A stretch of 64,000 bases of DNA. It comes from Rhodanobacter sp. B04 (lineage in GTDB: Bacteria > Pseudomonadota > Gammaproteobacteria > Xanthomonadales > Rhodanobacteraceae). The notes beneath the pieces were generated by a model. That model did not search any database and was not told the origin of the DNA. It saw nothing but the letters and a program-made list of their open reading frames with translations. Location: contig NZ_MUNV01000006.1 of the NCBI RefSeq assembly GCF_002001125.1, positions 248,001 to 312,000 of the forward strand, in the 5' to 3' direction. This document shows positions 55,303-64,000 of the stretch, piece after piece. The number at the start of each line of letters is the position of its first letter. Positions within the stretch are counted from its first letter, which is position 1. The position numbers and the translations under genes are program-made.

Positions 55303-56277
55303 ATGCCGTCCGAAACGCTGCAGACGCCCGCGGCAGAGACCCCGCGCAACGAACACAGCCACGGTCGCCGTTTCGCCGGCTGGCAGGAGCACCACGGTTG
55401 GAGCGCAGCGGCCAGCCTGCGCCGGCTGGCCTCGCGCCCGCTGGGCAGCCTGCTGACGATTGCGGTGATGGGCCTGGCGCTGGCTTTGCCGCTGGCGTTT
55501 TACCTGTTGTTGGGCAATGTGCAGAAGCTCGGTGAAGCGCTGGGCCAGAGCCAGGCCGTCAGCGTCTTCCTGCAGCCGGGTCAGACCGCGCAGCAGGCTC
55601 AGCTGCTGGCCAAGCAACTTGGCGATCGCCCCGAAGTGGCCGCGATCACCGTGAAAACCCCGCAGCAGGGCATGGACGAACTGGCGAAGATGCAGGGTTT
55701 CTCCGGCGCCCTGCAGACGCTGGACAGCAACCCGCTGCCGTACGTGCTGCAACTGCAGCCGCGTGCCGACCTGGACGCCGCTGCCGTCGAGCGGCTGGTG
55801 AGCGACGTGCGCGAGCTGCACAGCGTCGACATGGTGCAGGACAGCGGCAGCTGGCGGCAGCGGCTGGACGCCTTGCTCGGTGTCGGCAACCGCGTGGTGC
55901 TGGTACTGGCCTCGTTGCTGACGCTGGCGGCGCTGCTGGTGGTCGGCAATACGGTCAGGGTGGACATCGCCAGCCGCAGCGAGGAAATCGGCGTGCTGCT
56001 GTTGCTGGGTGCCAGCAGTGCGTTCGTGCGCCGGCCGTATCTGTATGCCGGCATCTGGTACGGCCTGCTCAGCGGCATGCTGGCGGCGCTGCTGGCGGTG
56101 CTGATCGAGTTCGCACTGGCCGGACCGGTGGCGCAGTTGAGTCGGGCATATGATGGCAAACTGCAAGTGGGCGGCCTGCCGCTGTGGTTGTTGCTGGCGG
56201 TGCCGCTGGCCGCGGCTGCACTGGGCTGGCTGGGGGCGCGACTGGTAAGCGCATGGCAATTGCGCAAGGCGGTATAG
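55303..56277 (+). CDS. ftsX: Cell division protein FtsX
   Basis: Permease-like protein of 324 residues with four membrane helices: one at about 51-70, a periplasmic domain (SVFLQPGQTAQQAQLLAKQLG...), then three near the end (VVLVLASLLTLAALLVVGN, GLLSGMLAALLAVLIEFAL, LWLLLAVPLAAAALGWLGA). AGGAGG at 55287-55292 serves either ATG 55303 or GTG 55297, the latter giving a GTGA overlap with ftsE. The N-terminal cytoplasmic tail of about 50 residues is His/Arg-rich. Confidence 0.93.
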   Translation: MPSETLQTPAAETPRNEHSHGRRFAGWQEHHGWSAAASLRRLASRPLGSLLTIAVMGLALALPLAFYLLLGNVQKLGEALGQSQAVSVFLQPGQTAQQAQLLAKQLGDRPEVAAITVKTPQQGMDELAKMQGFSGALQTLDSNPLPYVLQLQPRADLDAAAVERLVSDVRELHSVDMVQDSGSWRQRLDALLGVGNRVVLVLASLLTLAALLVVGNTVRVDIASRSEEIGVLLLLGASSAFVRRPYLYAGIWYGLLSGMLAALLAVLIEFALAGPVAQLSRAYDGKLQVGGLPLWLLLAVPLAAAALGWLGARLVSAWQLRKAV

Positions 56278-56416
56278 CCATCTTGCGGCAGAGTGATACG
56301 AATCGCAGCCATCGGCGTCGCCGTTGGTGCACGATCGCCAGGCAAGCGGGCGCAGGGGGTGTGACCGCGGGTTCATTGGCCAGGGATCGCCACGGGTTGG
56401 GTGGGTGAGCTAAGGA

Positions 56417-57259
56417 ATGAGTACAAATATAAGCAACCGTTTGCTCACCGAGGCGCCGCGCGTGCTGGTGGTGGACGGTTCGCGCGTGGTGCGGCAGTTG
56501 ATCACCCGCGTACTGCAGGCGGAATTGCCCGGCGTCGAGGTGGTCGGCTGCGGCAGCGGTGCCGATGCACAGCAGATGCTCGGCGAGGGCGTGTTCGACT
56601 TCATCACCATCGCGCTGCGCCTGCCCGACATGGACGGGCTGGAGCTGGCGCGCTTCGTGCGCGAGTCGGCGCCGCAGATCTACGTGCCGATCGTGGTGGT
56701 GTCGGGCGATGTCGAGGATCGCCTGCACCGGCGTTCGCTGGGCGAGCATGTCACCGATTATTTCGACAAGGCGCTCGGTTTCCAGGCGCTGGCCGAATTC
56801 ATTCGCGGCTATGTGAGCGCGCAGACGACCGCCGAGGGCACCGTGCTGTACGTCGAGGACAGTCGCGTGGTGGCCCTGGCGACCCGGCGCATGCTGGAGA
56901 AGATCGGTCTCACCGTTCGCCATGTGGTCAGCGTGGAGGACGCACTGGCGATGCTGGAGACCGATCGGGCACTCGGCTGGGTCGGCGCCGACGTGGTGCT
57001 GACCGATGTCAGCCTGAAGGGCGAGCTGACCGGTGGCGACCTGCTCAAGCACATCCGCGAGCAGTTCGGTTACGGCAAGGGTCGGCTGCCGGTGCTGGTG
57101 ATGACCGGCGACGAAAACCCGGCCAACCAGGCCGCGTTGATCAAGGCCGGTGCCAACGACCTGGTCGAGAAGCCGGTCGAGGAAAAGCTGTTGATCACCA
57201 AGCTGCTGTTCCAGCTGCGTGTGGCGAAGCACCTGCGCAAGCACGCGGGCGAGGCATGA
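56417..57259 (+). CDS. Two-receiver response regulator with an inactive first receiver
   Basis: Protein of 280 residues made of two CheY-like receiver domains and no output domain. In receiver 1 (about 14-132) the phospho-acceptor position is Ala66 ([14 protein letters not shown]) and the acid pair is Asp20-Gly21, so it cannot be phosphorylated in the normal way. Receiver 2 (about 142-270) keeps Glu147-Asp148, Asp197 (ADVVLTD), Thr230 and Lys252 (EKP). It probably signals by protein contact. It is cotranscribed with ung (ATGA overlap) and lies between ftsX and rpoH. A cognate kinase is not obvious. Confidence 0.82.
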   Translation: MSTNISNRLLTEAPRVLVVDGSRVVRQLITRVLQAELPGVEVVGCGSGADAQQMLGEGVFDFITIALRLPDMDGLELARFVRESAPQIYVPIVVVSGDVEDRLHRRSLGEHVTDYFDKALGFQALAEFIRGYVSAQTTAEGTVLYVEDSRVVALATRRMLEKIGLTVRHVVSVEDALAMLETDRALGWVGADVVLTDVSLKGELTGGDLLKHIREQFGYGKGRLPVLVMTGDENPANQAALIKAGANDLVEKPVEEKLLITKLLFQLRVAKHLRKHAGEA

Positions 57260-57978
57260 GCGAGGCGGCGCCGGTCCGGCTGGAGCCGTCGTGGAAGGCG
57301 CGCGTGGGCGACTATCTGCAGCGCCCGGACATGCAGGCGCTGTCGGCCTTCCTGCGTGCGGAAAAGCAGGCTGGCAAGCGGATCTATCCGCCCGGGCCGG
57401 AAATCTTCGCCGCGTTCGAGCACACGCCATTCGATGCGGTGCGGGTGGTGATCCTCGGCCAGGATCCGTACCACGGGCCGGGCCAGGCGCATGGCTTGTG
57501 TTTCTCGGTACGCCCCGGCGTGCGCGTGCCGCCGTCGCTGGAAAACATCTTCAAGGAAATCCAGCGCGACCTCGGCATCGCGCGGCCCGAGCACGGTTGC
57601 CTCACGCCCTGGGCCGACCGTGGCGTGCTGCTGCTCAACAGCGTGCTGACGGTCGAGGATGGCCGTGCCGGCGCGCATCAGGGCAAGGGCTGGGAAGGTT
57701 TCACCGATGCGGCGATCGACGCGCTCAACCGCGAACGCGAGGGCCTGGTATTCCTGCTGTGGGGCTCGTACGCCCAGCGCAAGGGCCAGCTGATCGACGC
57801 TCGTCGGCATTGCGTACTTAGTTCGGTACACCCCTCGCCGCTGTCGGCGCATCGGGGCTTTATCGGTTGCGGGCATTTTTCAGCAGCCAACCGCTACCTC
57901 GAGAGCCGCGGTCAGGCAGCGATCGACTGGTCGCTGCCGCCGCGTACCGCACTGCAGGGCGCTTTGACGCCCGCTTGA
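57256..57978 (+). CDS. ung: Uracil-DNA glycosylase
   Basis: Repair enzyme of 240 residues removing uracil from [17 protein letters not shown] carries the catalytic Asp70; [11 protein letters not shown] is the leucine-loop region with the catalytic His. The ATG at 57256 overlaps the response-regulator stop by 4 bases, giving translational coupling. Family length is usual. Confidence 0.95.
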   Translation: MSEAAPVRLEPSWKARVGDYLQRPDMQALSAFLRAEKQAGKRIYPPGPEIFAAFEHTPFDAVRVVILGQDPYHGPGQAHGLCFSVRPGVRVPPSLENIFKEIQRDLGIARPEHGCLTPWADRGVLLLNSVLTVEDGRAGAHQGKGWEGFTDAAIDALNREREGLVFLLWGSYAQRKGQLIDARRHCVLSSVHPSPLSAHRGFIGCGHFSAANRYLESRGQAAIDWSLPPRTALQGALTPA

Positions 57979-58017
57979 ACGCCGCCGTGCGGCCCTCATG
58001 TCGGTGCTGTTGGGGGC

Positions 58018-58046
58018 TGGACAAGGGCGATAAATATATATACTAT
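58018..58046 (+). promoter_or_regulatory. rpoH: Probable sigma-70 promoter of rpoH
   Basis: TGGACA (58018-58023, five of six matches to the -35) and TACTAT (58041-58046, four of six matches to the -10) are 17 bases apart. They lie in a markedly AT-rich stretch. A weaker GGAACC...TCTAA pair (58064-58092) could be a sigma-E-type promoter, but its spacing is long. Confidence 0.5.
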
Positions 58047-58080
58047 ACGGTTCATTATAGCTCGGAACCAAAACCGGGCT

Positions 58081-58107
58081 TTAGCACTCTAAGTATCCGA
58101 GTGCTAA
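58081..58107. promoter_or_regulatory. CIRCE element (HrcA operator) upstream of rpoH
   Basis: TTAGCACTC, nine bases, GAGTGCTAA: an exact match to the CIRCE consensus, with both arms perfect. It lies 29 bases before the rpoH ATG and downstream of the likely promoter, so HrcA binding would block transcription and would be relieved by heat. CIRCE is normally found at groES or dnaK. Confidence 0.9.
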
Positions 58108-58136
58108 ACTTTGATGTCATTTAGGAGGTTCCACCC

Positions 58137-58994
<858 letters not shown>

Positions 58995-59019
58995 GCCTGC
59001 ACGGCATCGGTGTCATGCC

Positions 59020-59050
59020 AAACGGCCTCCGCAGGGAGGCCGTTTCGTTA
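59020..59050 (+). terminator. Rho-independent terminator of rpoH
   Basis: Stem AAACGGCCTCC / GGAGGCCGTTT with loop GCAG, then CGTT, starting 26 bases after the rpoH stop. The T-tract is short. Confidence 0.75.
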
Positions 59051-59085
59051 TGCTAGCCGCCTTCCTGTTGAATGACACAAGGCTG

Positions 59086-59766
59086 ATGCCACGCGTTCTG
59101 GTCATCGAAGACGACGACGTCACGGCGCGCGAGATCGCGACGGAACTGGCCAATCACGGCATCGATGCCGACCGGGTGGCGGAGGGGCGCGAAGGCCTGG
59201 CGCGCGCGGCGGATCCCGGCTACGACGTGATCACGCTGGACCTGATGTTGCCCGGCATGGATGGCCTGAGCGTGGTGACCCAGTTGCGTGCGCAAGGCAT
59301 CGCGACGCCGGTGTTGATGATCAGCGCGTTGAGCGATGTCGACGAGCGCGTGCGCGGCCTGCGTGCCGGCGGCGACGACTATCTGACCAAGCCGTTTGCT
59401 CCCGACGAAATGGTGGCGCGGGTGGATGTGCTGCTGCGCCGCCATCGCCAGCAGGCGCAGCAGACGCTGCTTTGCGTGGCCGACCTGGAACTCGATCTGG
59501 TGCGGCATGTGGCGCGTCGCGGCGACACGCAGCTGTCGCTGTTGCCCACCGAATTCAAGCTGCTGGAATTCCTGATGCGCAACGCCGGCCAGGTGCTGAC
59601 CCGCACGATGATCTTCGAGACGGTGTGGGGTTTTCATTTCGACCCCGGCACCAACCTGATCGACGTGCATATCGGCCGCCTGCGCAAGAAGATCGATGCA
59701 GCGGGCCGCGCGCCGCTGATCCATACCGTACGCGGTTCGGGGTACAGCCTTGCGCAGACTGACTGA
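59086..59766 (+). CDS. OmpR-family response regulator
   Basis: Regulator of 226 residues. A receiver domain (1-120) has the acid pair Glu8/Asp9, phospho-acceptor Asp52 (VITLDLMLPGMDG) and Lys in YLTKPFAPDEM. A winged-helix effector follows (LLPTEFKLLEFLMRNAGQVLTRTMIFETVWG..., DVHIGRLRKKID). The ATG at 59086 gives MPRVLVIEDDD. The kinase gene overlaps its end by 17 bases. It most likely controls the adjacent RND pump gene; that target is inferred from position. Confidence 0.9.
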   Translation: MPRVLVIEDDDVTAREIATELANHGIDADRVAEGREGLARAADPGYDVITLDLMLPGMDGLSVVTQLRAQGIATPVLMISALSDVDERVRGLRAGGDDYLTKPFAPDEMVARVDVLLRRHRQQAQQTLLCVADLELDLVRHVARRGDTQLSLLPTEFKLLEFLMRNAGQVLTRTMIFETVWGFHFDPGTNLIDVHIGRLRKKIDAAGRAPLIHTVRGSGYSLAQTD

Positions 59767-61123
59767 CAACTGGCGCTCCACCACCGCGCGCCTGGTCCTG
59801 ATCTACGGTTCGTTCTTCGCGCTGTGGGGCATCGTGGTGATCGGCCTGATCCACTGGCAGGCGGCGAGCTATCTGACGCGCGTGTCCAACGAGCTGATCG
59901 GTCGTCAGGCGGATTATTTCACGATGCTGGACGAGCCCACGCGTCGGCATGCGTTGAACGACTATGTATCGCTGGAGACCCGGCAACTCAACGCGTGGGG
60001 ACTGTTCGATGCGCATGGCAAGCCGCTTGCCGGCACCATTACCGCGCTGCCGCCGAAGGTGGCGGTGAATGGCCCGGTGGCCATCGTGCCGCAAGGTCTC
60101 GAGCGCAACGATGGCCACGCGCATGTCAGCGTGCGCGCCGCAGCCGTGCGCCTGGAGGACGGGCGCATCCTGCTGGTCTCGCGGGATACCAGCATCGTCG
60201 ACCGGATCGGCACGATCATCCTGCAGGCGCTGCTGTGGGGCATGTCGCTGACCGTGGTGCCTGGCCTGCTCGGTGGCTGGCTGCTTACCCGCGGGCCGTT
60301 GCGGCGCGTGCACGCGATTCGCGAAGCCACGCTGCCGATCATGCGCGGCGATCTGGCCCAACGCCTGCCGGTAAGCCGGCGTGGCGATGAGCTGGACATG
60401 CTGGCCGGCATCGTCAACGCGATGCTCGACGAGATCGAACGCCTGCTCGGCGAAGTGAAAGGGGTGTGCGACAACATCGCGCATGACCTGCGCACCCCGC
60501 TGACTCGATTGCGTGCGCGGATATACCGGTTGCAGCAACAGTTCGACGAAGACAGCAGCGAGAACGCGACGCTGGAGGCGTGCCTGGTCGACACCGATGC
60601 GCTGCTCAATCGGTTTCGGGCACTGCTGCGGATTTCGGAGCTGGAGAATCAGCAACGCCGCGCCGGCTTCGACCGGGTCGATCTGGCTGAGATCCTGCGC
60701 GAAGTGCATGCACTGTATCTACCGCTGGCCGAAGATCGCGGCCAGCAACTGGAGCTGCAACTTCCGTCGCTGCCGATGATCCGGGCGGATCGGCACCTGT
60801 TACTGGAAGCCTTCAGCAACCTGGTCGGCAACGCGATCAAGTTCACGCCGCCAGGTGGCCGCGTGGATATCCGCGCGCGCGCTGCCGAAGACGGTCCATG
60901 GGTGGACGTGTGTGACAGCGGGCCAGGTATCCCGGTTGACCAGCGTGTCGCCGTGACGCGCCGCTTCTATCGGGCGGAGAGTTGCCGCAGCACGCCAGGT
61001 TCCGGGTTGGGCCTGAGCATCGTCAGTGCGATTGCAGGTCTGCATGGCTATACCCTGCAGATTGCCGATAGTGATCGTGGCGCGCGTTTGAGCCTGCATT
61101 GCCGCGATGCCGCCAACGTGTAG
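59750..61123 (+). CDS. Sensor histidine kinase
   Basis: Membrane kinase of 457 residues. Two helices (about 14-36 and 155-178) bracket a periplasmic sensor of about 120 residues; a HAMP-like stretch follows. His245 in NIAHDLRTPLTRLRARI is the phosphorylation site; LVGNAIKFTPPGG and GSGLGLSIVSAIAGLHG are the N and G boxes. It begins with TTG at 59750, overlapping the regulator gene by 17 bases. The G1 region VCDSGPGIPVDQ is intact, so it should be active. Partner of the OmpR-type regulator upstream. Confidence 0.88.
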   Translation: MRRLTDNWRSTTARLVLIYGSFFALWGIVVIGLIHWQAASYLTRVSNELIGRQADYFTMLDEPTRRHALNDYVSLETRQLNAWGLFDAHGKPLAGTITALPPKVAVNGPVAIVPQGLERNDGHAHVSVRAAAVRLEDGRILLVSRDTSIVDRIGTIILQALLWGMSLTVVPGLLGGWLLTRGPLRRVHAIREATLPIMRGDLAQRLPVSRRGDELDMLAGIVNAMLDEIERLLGEVKGVCDNIAHDLRTPLTRLRARIYRLQQQFDEDSSENATLEACLVDTDALLNRFRALLRISELENQQRRAGFDRVDLAEILREVHALYLPLAEDRGQQLELQLPSLPMIRADRHLLLEAFSNLVGNAIKFTPPGGRVDIRARAAEDGPWVDVCDSGPGIPVDQRVAVTRRFYRAESCRSTPGSGLGLSIVSAIAGLHGYTLQIADSDRGARLSLHCRDAANV

Positions 61124-61177
61124 CAGCGGTGGCCATGTGCAGCACGAGCCGTGTTCGACGCGGCGCATCAGCCGAAT

Positions 61178-61193
61178 ATGAAAATATCTTCAT
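61178..61193. promoter_or_regulatory. Palindrome ATGAA-N6-TTCAT upstream of the RND pump gene
   Basis: A 5-base-arm palindrome in a short AT-rich patch about 75 bases before the RND start. A nearby larger palindrome (GTCAAA-A-TTTGAC, 61225-61237) lies about 29 bases before the start. Either could bind the neighbouring regulator; no consensus is known for it. Confidence 0.25.
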
Positions 61194-61224
61194 GCGCTGA
61201 ATCGGTCCCGGCGAGGCGTCGCGT

Positions 61225-61237
61225 GTCAAAATTTGAC
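61225..61237. promoter_or_regulatory. Palindrome GTCAAA-A-TTTGAC in front of the RND pump gene
   Basis: Six-base perfect arms around one base, 29 bases before the ATG of the efflux gene. Possible operator of the downstream gene. Confidence 0.3.
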
Positions 61238-61266
61238 GCTACGCAACATTCTCGCTGGATACTCCA

Positions 61267-64000
61267 TGCTGGGCATCGTGCGGATCGCCTTGTCGCGACC
61301 CTATACCTTCATTGTTCTCGCGCTGCTGATCCTGATCATCGGACCGCTTTCCGCGCTGCGGACACCGACCGACATCTTTCCGGATATCCGCATCCCGGTG
61401 ATCGCGGTGGTGTGGCAGTACACCGGCCTGTCGCCGGACCAGATGGAAGGCCGCATCACTTCGCCCTACGAGCGGGTGCTGACCACCACGGTCAATGACG
61501 TCGAGCATATCGAGGCGAAATCCATCGCCGGCTTCGGCATCGTGAAGATCTTCTTCCAGCCGACGGTGAACATCGCCACCGCGAACGCGCAGGTGACCGC
61601 GGTATCGCAGACCCTGCTCAAACAGATGCCGCCGGGCGTGACCCCGCCACTGATCCTGAACTACAACGCCTCGACCGTGCCGATCATCCAGCTGGCCCTG
61701 TCGGGCAAGGGACTGACCGAGCAGAACCTCGGCGATCTCGCGCTCAACATCCTGCGTCCGCAGCTGGTGTCGGTGGCCGGTGCGGCGGTTCCCTATCCAT
61801 ACGGCGGCAAGACCCGCCAGGTGCAGATCGACATCGACCCGGCGGCGCTGCAGGCGCGCGGCCTTTCCGCAGCGGACGTGGCCAATGCGCTGGCCGCGCA
61901 GAACCTGATCACGCCGGTGGGCACGCAGAAGATCGGCACGTTCGAGTACACCTTGCAGCTCAACAATGCGCCGAGCGAGCTCAAGCAACTGGGCGACCTG
62001 CCGGTCAAGACGGTCAACGGCACCACCATCTACGTTCGCGACGTGGCGCACGTGCTGGATGGAAGCCCGCCGCAGACCAACATCGTGCACGTGGACGGCA
62101 ACCGCTCGGTGCTGATGAGCGTGCTCAAGAACGGCTCGGCATCGACGCTGGCGATCGTCGCCGGGATCCGGCAGCGTCTGGAAGATGCGCGGTCGAGCCT
62201 GCCGGACGACCTCAAGGTGGCGCCGATCGGCGACCAGTCGATCTTCGTGCGCGCGGCGATCAGCGGCGTGGCGCGCGAAGGCATCATCGCGGCGGCGCTG
62301 ACCAGCCTGATGATCCTGTTGTTCCTCGGCAGCTGGCGCTCCACGGTGATCATCGCGGTGTCGATTCCGCTGGCGATCCTGGCCTCGATCGCGGCGCTGT
62401 CGGCGATCGGCGAGACGCTCAACATCATGACCCTGGGCGGCCTCGCGCTGGCGGTGGGTATCCTGGTCGACGATGCCACGGTGACCATCGAGAACATCAA
62501 CTGGCATCTGGAGCAGGGCAAGCAGGTCGAGCCGGCAATCCTCGACGGCGCGGCGCAGATCGTCACGCCGGCATTCGTGTCGCTGCTGTGCATCTGCATC
62601 GTGTTCGTGCCGATGTTCTTCCTCAATGGTGTCGCGCGCTTCCTGTTCGTGCCGATGGCCGAAGCGGTGATGTTCGCGATGATCGCCTCGTTCATCCTGT
62701 CGCGCACGCTGGTGCCGACGATGGCCAAATACATGCTGCATCCGCATGTCGACGAGCACGGCCAGCATGTCGAGGCGCCGCCGACGCGCAATCCGCTGGT
62801 GCGCTTCCAGCGCGGTTTCGAAGTTTCCTTCGAGAAGGTACGTGGCGGTTACCACGGCCTGCTGGCGATGGCGATGGCGCATCGGCGGATCTTCGTGACC
62901 GGCTTTCTGGCCTTCGTGGTGCTTTCGTTCGCGCTGGTGCCGATGCTGGGGCGCAACTTCTTCCCCGACGTGGATGCCGGGCAGATCCTGATGCACGTGC
63001 GGGGGCCGGTGGGCACCCGGCTGGAGCAGAGTGCGGAGCTGTTCGCGCAGATCCAGAAGAGCGTCAAGCGGATCATTCCGGCCAGCGAGCTGGGTACCCT
63101 GGTCGACAACATCGGGCTGTCCAACAGCGGCATCAACAATACCTACAACAACACCGGCACCATCGGCGAGCAGGACGGCGACATCCAGATTGCACTGAAC
63201 GAAGGGCATCGCCCGACCGCCGAATACGTGCGACAGATGCGCGAGCGGCTGCCGCGGGAATTCCCGGGCGTGACGTTCTCCTTCCCGCCGGCCGATATCG
63301 TCAGCCAGATCCTGAACTTCGGTTCGCCGGCACCGATCACCCTGCAGATCCGCGGCAACAACCTGCCGGCGAACTTCAAATACGCCGACACCTTGCTGCG
63401 CGAGATCAAGCGCATACCGGGCGTGGTGGATGCGCGCATCCAGGAGTCGCAGGCCAATCCCGGCTTCAACATCGATGTGGACCGCACGCAGGCGCAACTG
63501 CTCGGCATCACCGAGCGCGACGTCACCAACAGCCTGGTGGTGAACCTCGCCGGTTCCAGCCAGGTCGCGCCGACCTTCTGGCTCAACCCGGCCAACGACA
63601 TCTCCTACCCGATCGTGATGCAGACGCCGCAGTACACGCTCGACTCGCTGTCGTCGCTGCGCAATCTCTCGATCACCGGCAGCAACGGGGCATCGCAGGT
63701 GCTGGGCGGGCTGGCGACGTTGCGGCGGCAGACCACCAATGCGGTGGTCGACCAGTACAACATCCAGTCGGTCGTGCAGATCTTCGCGACCACGCAGGAT
63801 CGCGATCTGGGCGGCGTGGCCGGCGATATCCAGAGGGTGTTGAACGGGCATGCCAGGGACCTGCCCAAGGGCTCGCATGTCGAGCTGCTCGGCCAGGTGC
63901 AGACGATGAACAGCGCGTTCTCGGGCCTGCTGTTCGGCCTGCTTGGCGCGATGGTGCTGATCTACCTGCTGATCGTGGTGAACTTCCAGTCGTGGAGCGA
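61267..64000 (+). CDS. RND-family efflux transporter, inner-membrane component (partial)
   Basis: At least 911 residues without a stop; the gene runs off the right edge. It starts MLGIVRIALSRPYTFIVLALLILIIGPLSALRTP with the first membrane helix. RND signatures follow: GAAVPYPYGGKTRQVQIDID in the porter domain, then GILVDDATVTIENI in the fourth helix, whose aspartate pair is the proton relay. It belongs to the AcrB/HAE1 or related family. Adaptor and outer-membrane partners should lie downstream. The upstream two-component system probably regulates it. Confidence 0.9.

Noticed and set aside
61239..63878. 879-codon minus-strand frame
   Set aside because: It is antisense to the RND transporter gene, whose product is clearly recognisable; the antisense product is a His/Arg-rich shadow.

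Overview
The window is high-GC chromosomal DNA from a gammaproteobacterium, most likely of the Xanthomonadales (Rhodanobacteraceae or Xanthomonadaceae; Rhodanobacter- or Dyella-like). This is inferred from protein character and gene order: large TonB-dependent receptors, a plant-type glutamate-cysteine ligase, a Rho with a long low-complexity N-terminus, an RhlB with an arginine-rich tail, a sedolisin protease, and the rpmG-rpmB / secB-gpsA, trxA-rho / rhlB and ftsE-ftsX ... rpoH blocks. No database search was run.

Layout. 1-12 kb: the tail of a probable transporter, two TonB-dependent receptors on the plus strand, then three tandem paralogous TPR-sulfotransferases on the minus strand. 12-18 kb: Rep helicase, a flavin halogenase-like oxidoreductase, thymidine kinase, an unknown protein and a Sel1-repeat protein. 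At about 18.1-18.4 kb there is a small secreted cysteine-containing peptide gene behind a good promoter and a 30-bp palindrome. 18-23 kb: mutM and a Gld-like ABC operon. 23-26 kb: fatty-acid desaturase, then a saccharopine-dehydrogenase-like gene convergent with DUF4166 and DCC genes.

26,250-29,079 is a complete IS1595-type insertion element: 18-bp perfect inverted repeats, an 8-bp target duplication and a DDE transposase. It carries four passenger genes: an unknown protein, a PIN-domain protein, a 48-aa KP-rich protein and a Zn-ribbon protein. It sits in the T-tract of the rpmB-rpmG terminator.

29-41 kb: ribosomal proteins bL33 and bL28, SecB, GpsA, a Snf2-type helicase, a MacB-like ABC exporter operon with two adaptor proteins, a HAD phosphatase and glucokinase. 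41-50 kb: S53 protease with a Lys-Pro tail, HemB, a TolB-like propeller protein, a tautomerase, PyrC, glutamate-cysteine ligase and a DUF3800 gene that looks acquired. 50-64 kb: Rho, thioredoxin, RhlB, FtsE, FtsX, a two-receiver regulator with one dead receiver, Ung, RpoH behind a perfect CIRCE element, an OmpR-type two-component system and the start of an RND efflux pump that runs off the window.

Most of the window is housekeeping. The points that most deserve a second look are the cargo-carrying IS element, the small peptide gene with its operator-like palindrome, a CGCA-N6-TGCG motif shared by that gene and both receptors, the triplicated TPR-sulfotransferases, the CIRCE element at rpoH and the halogenase-like protein.
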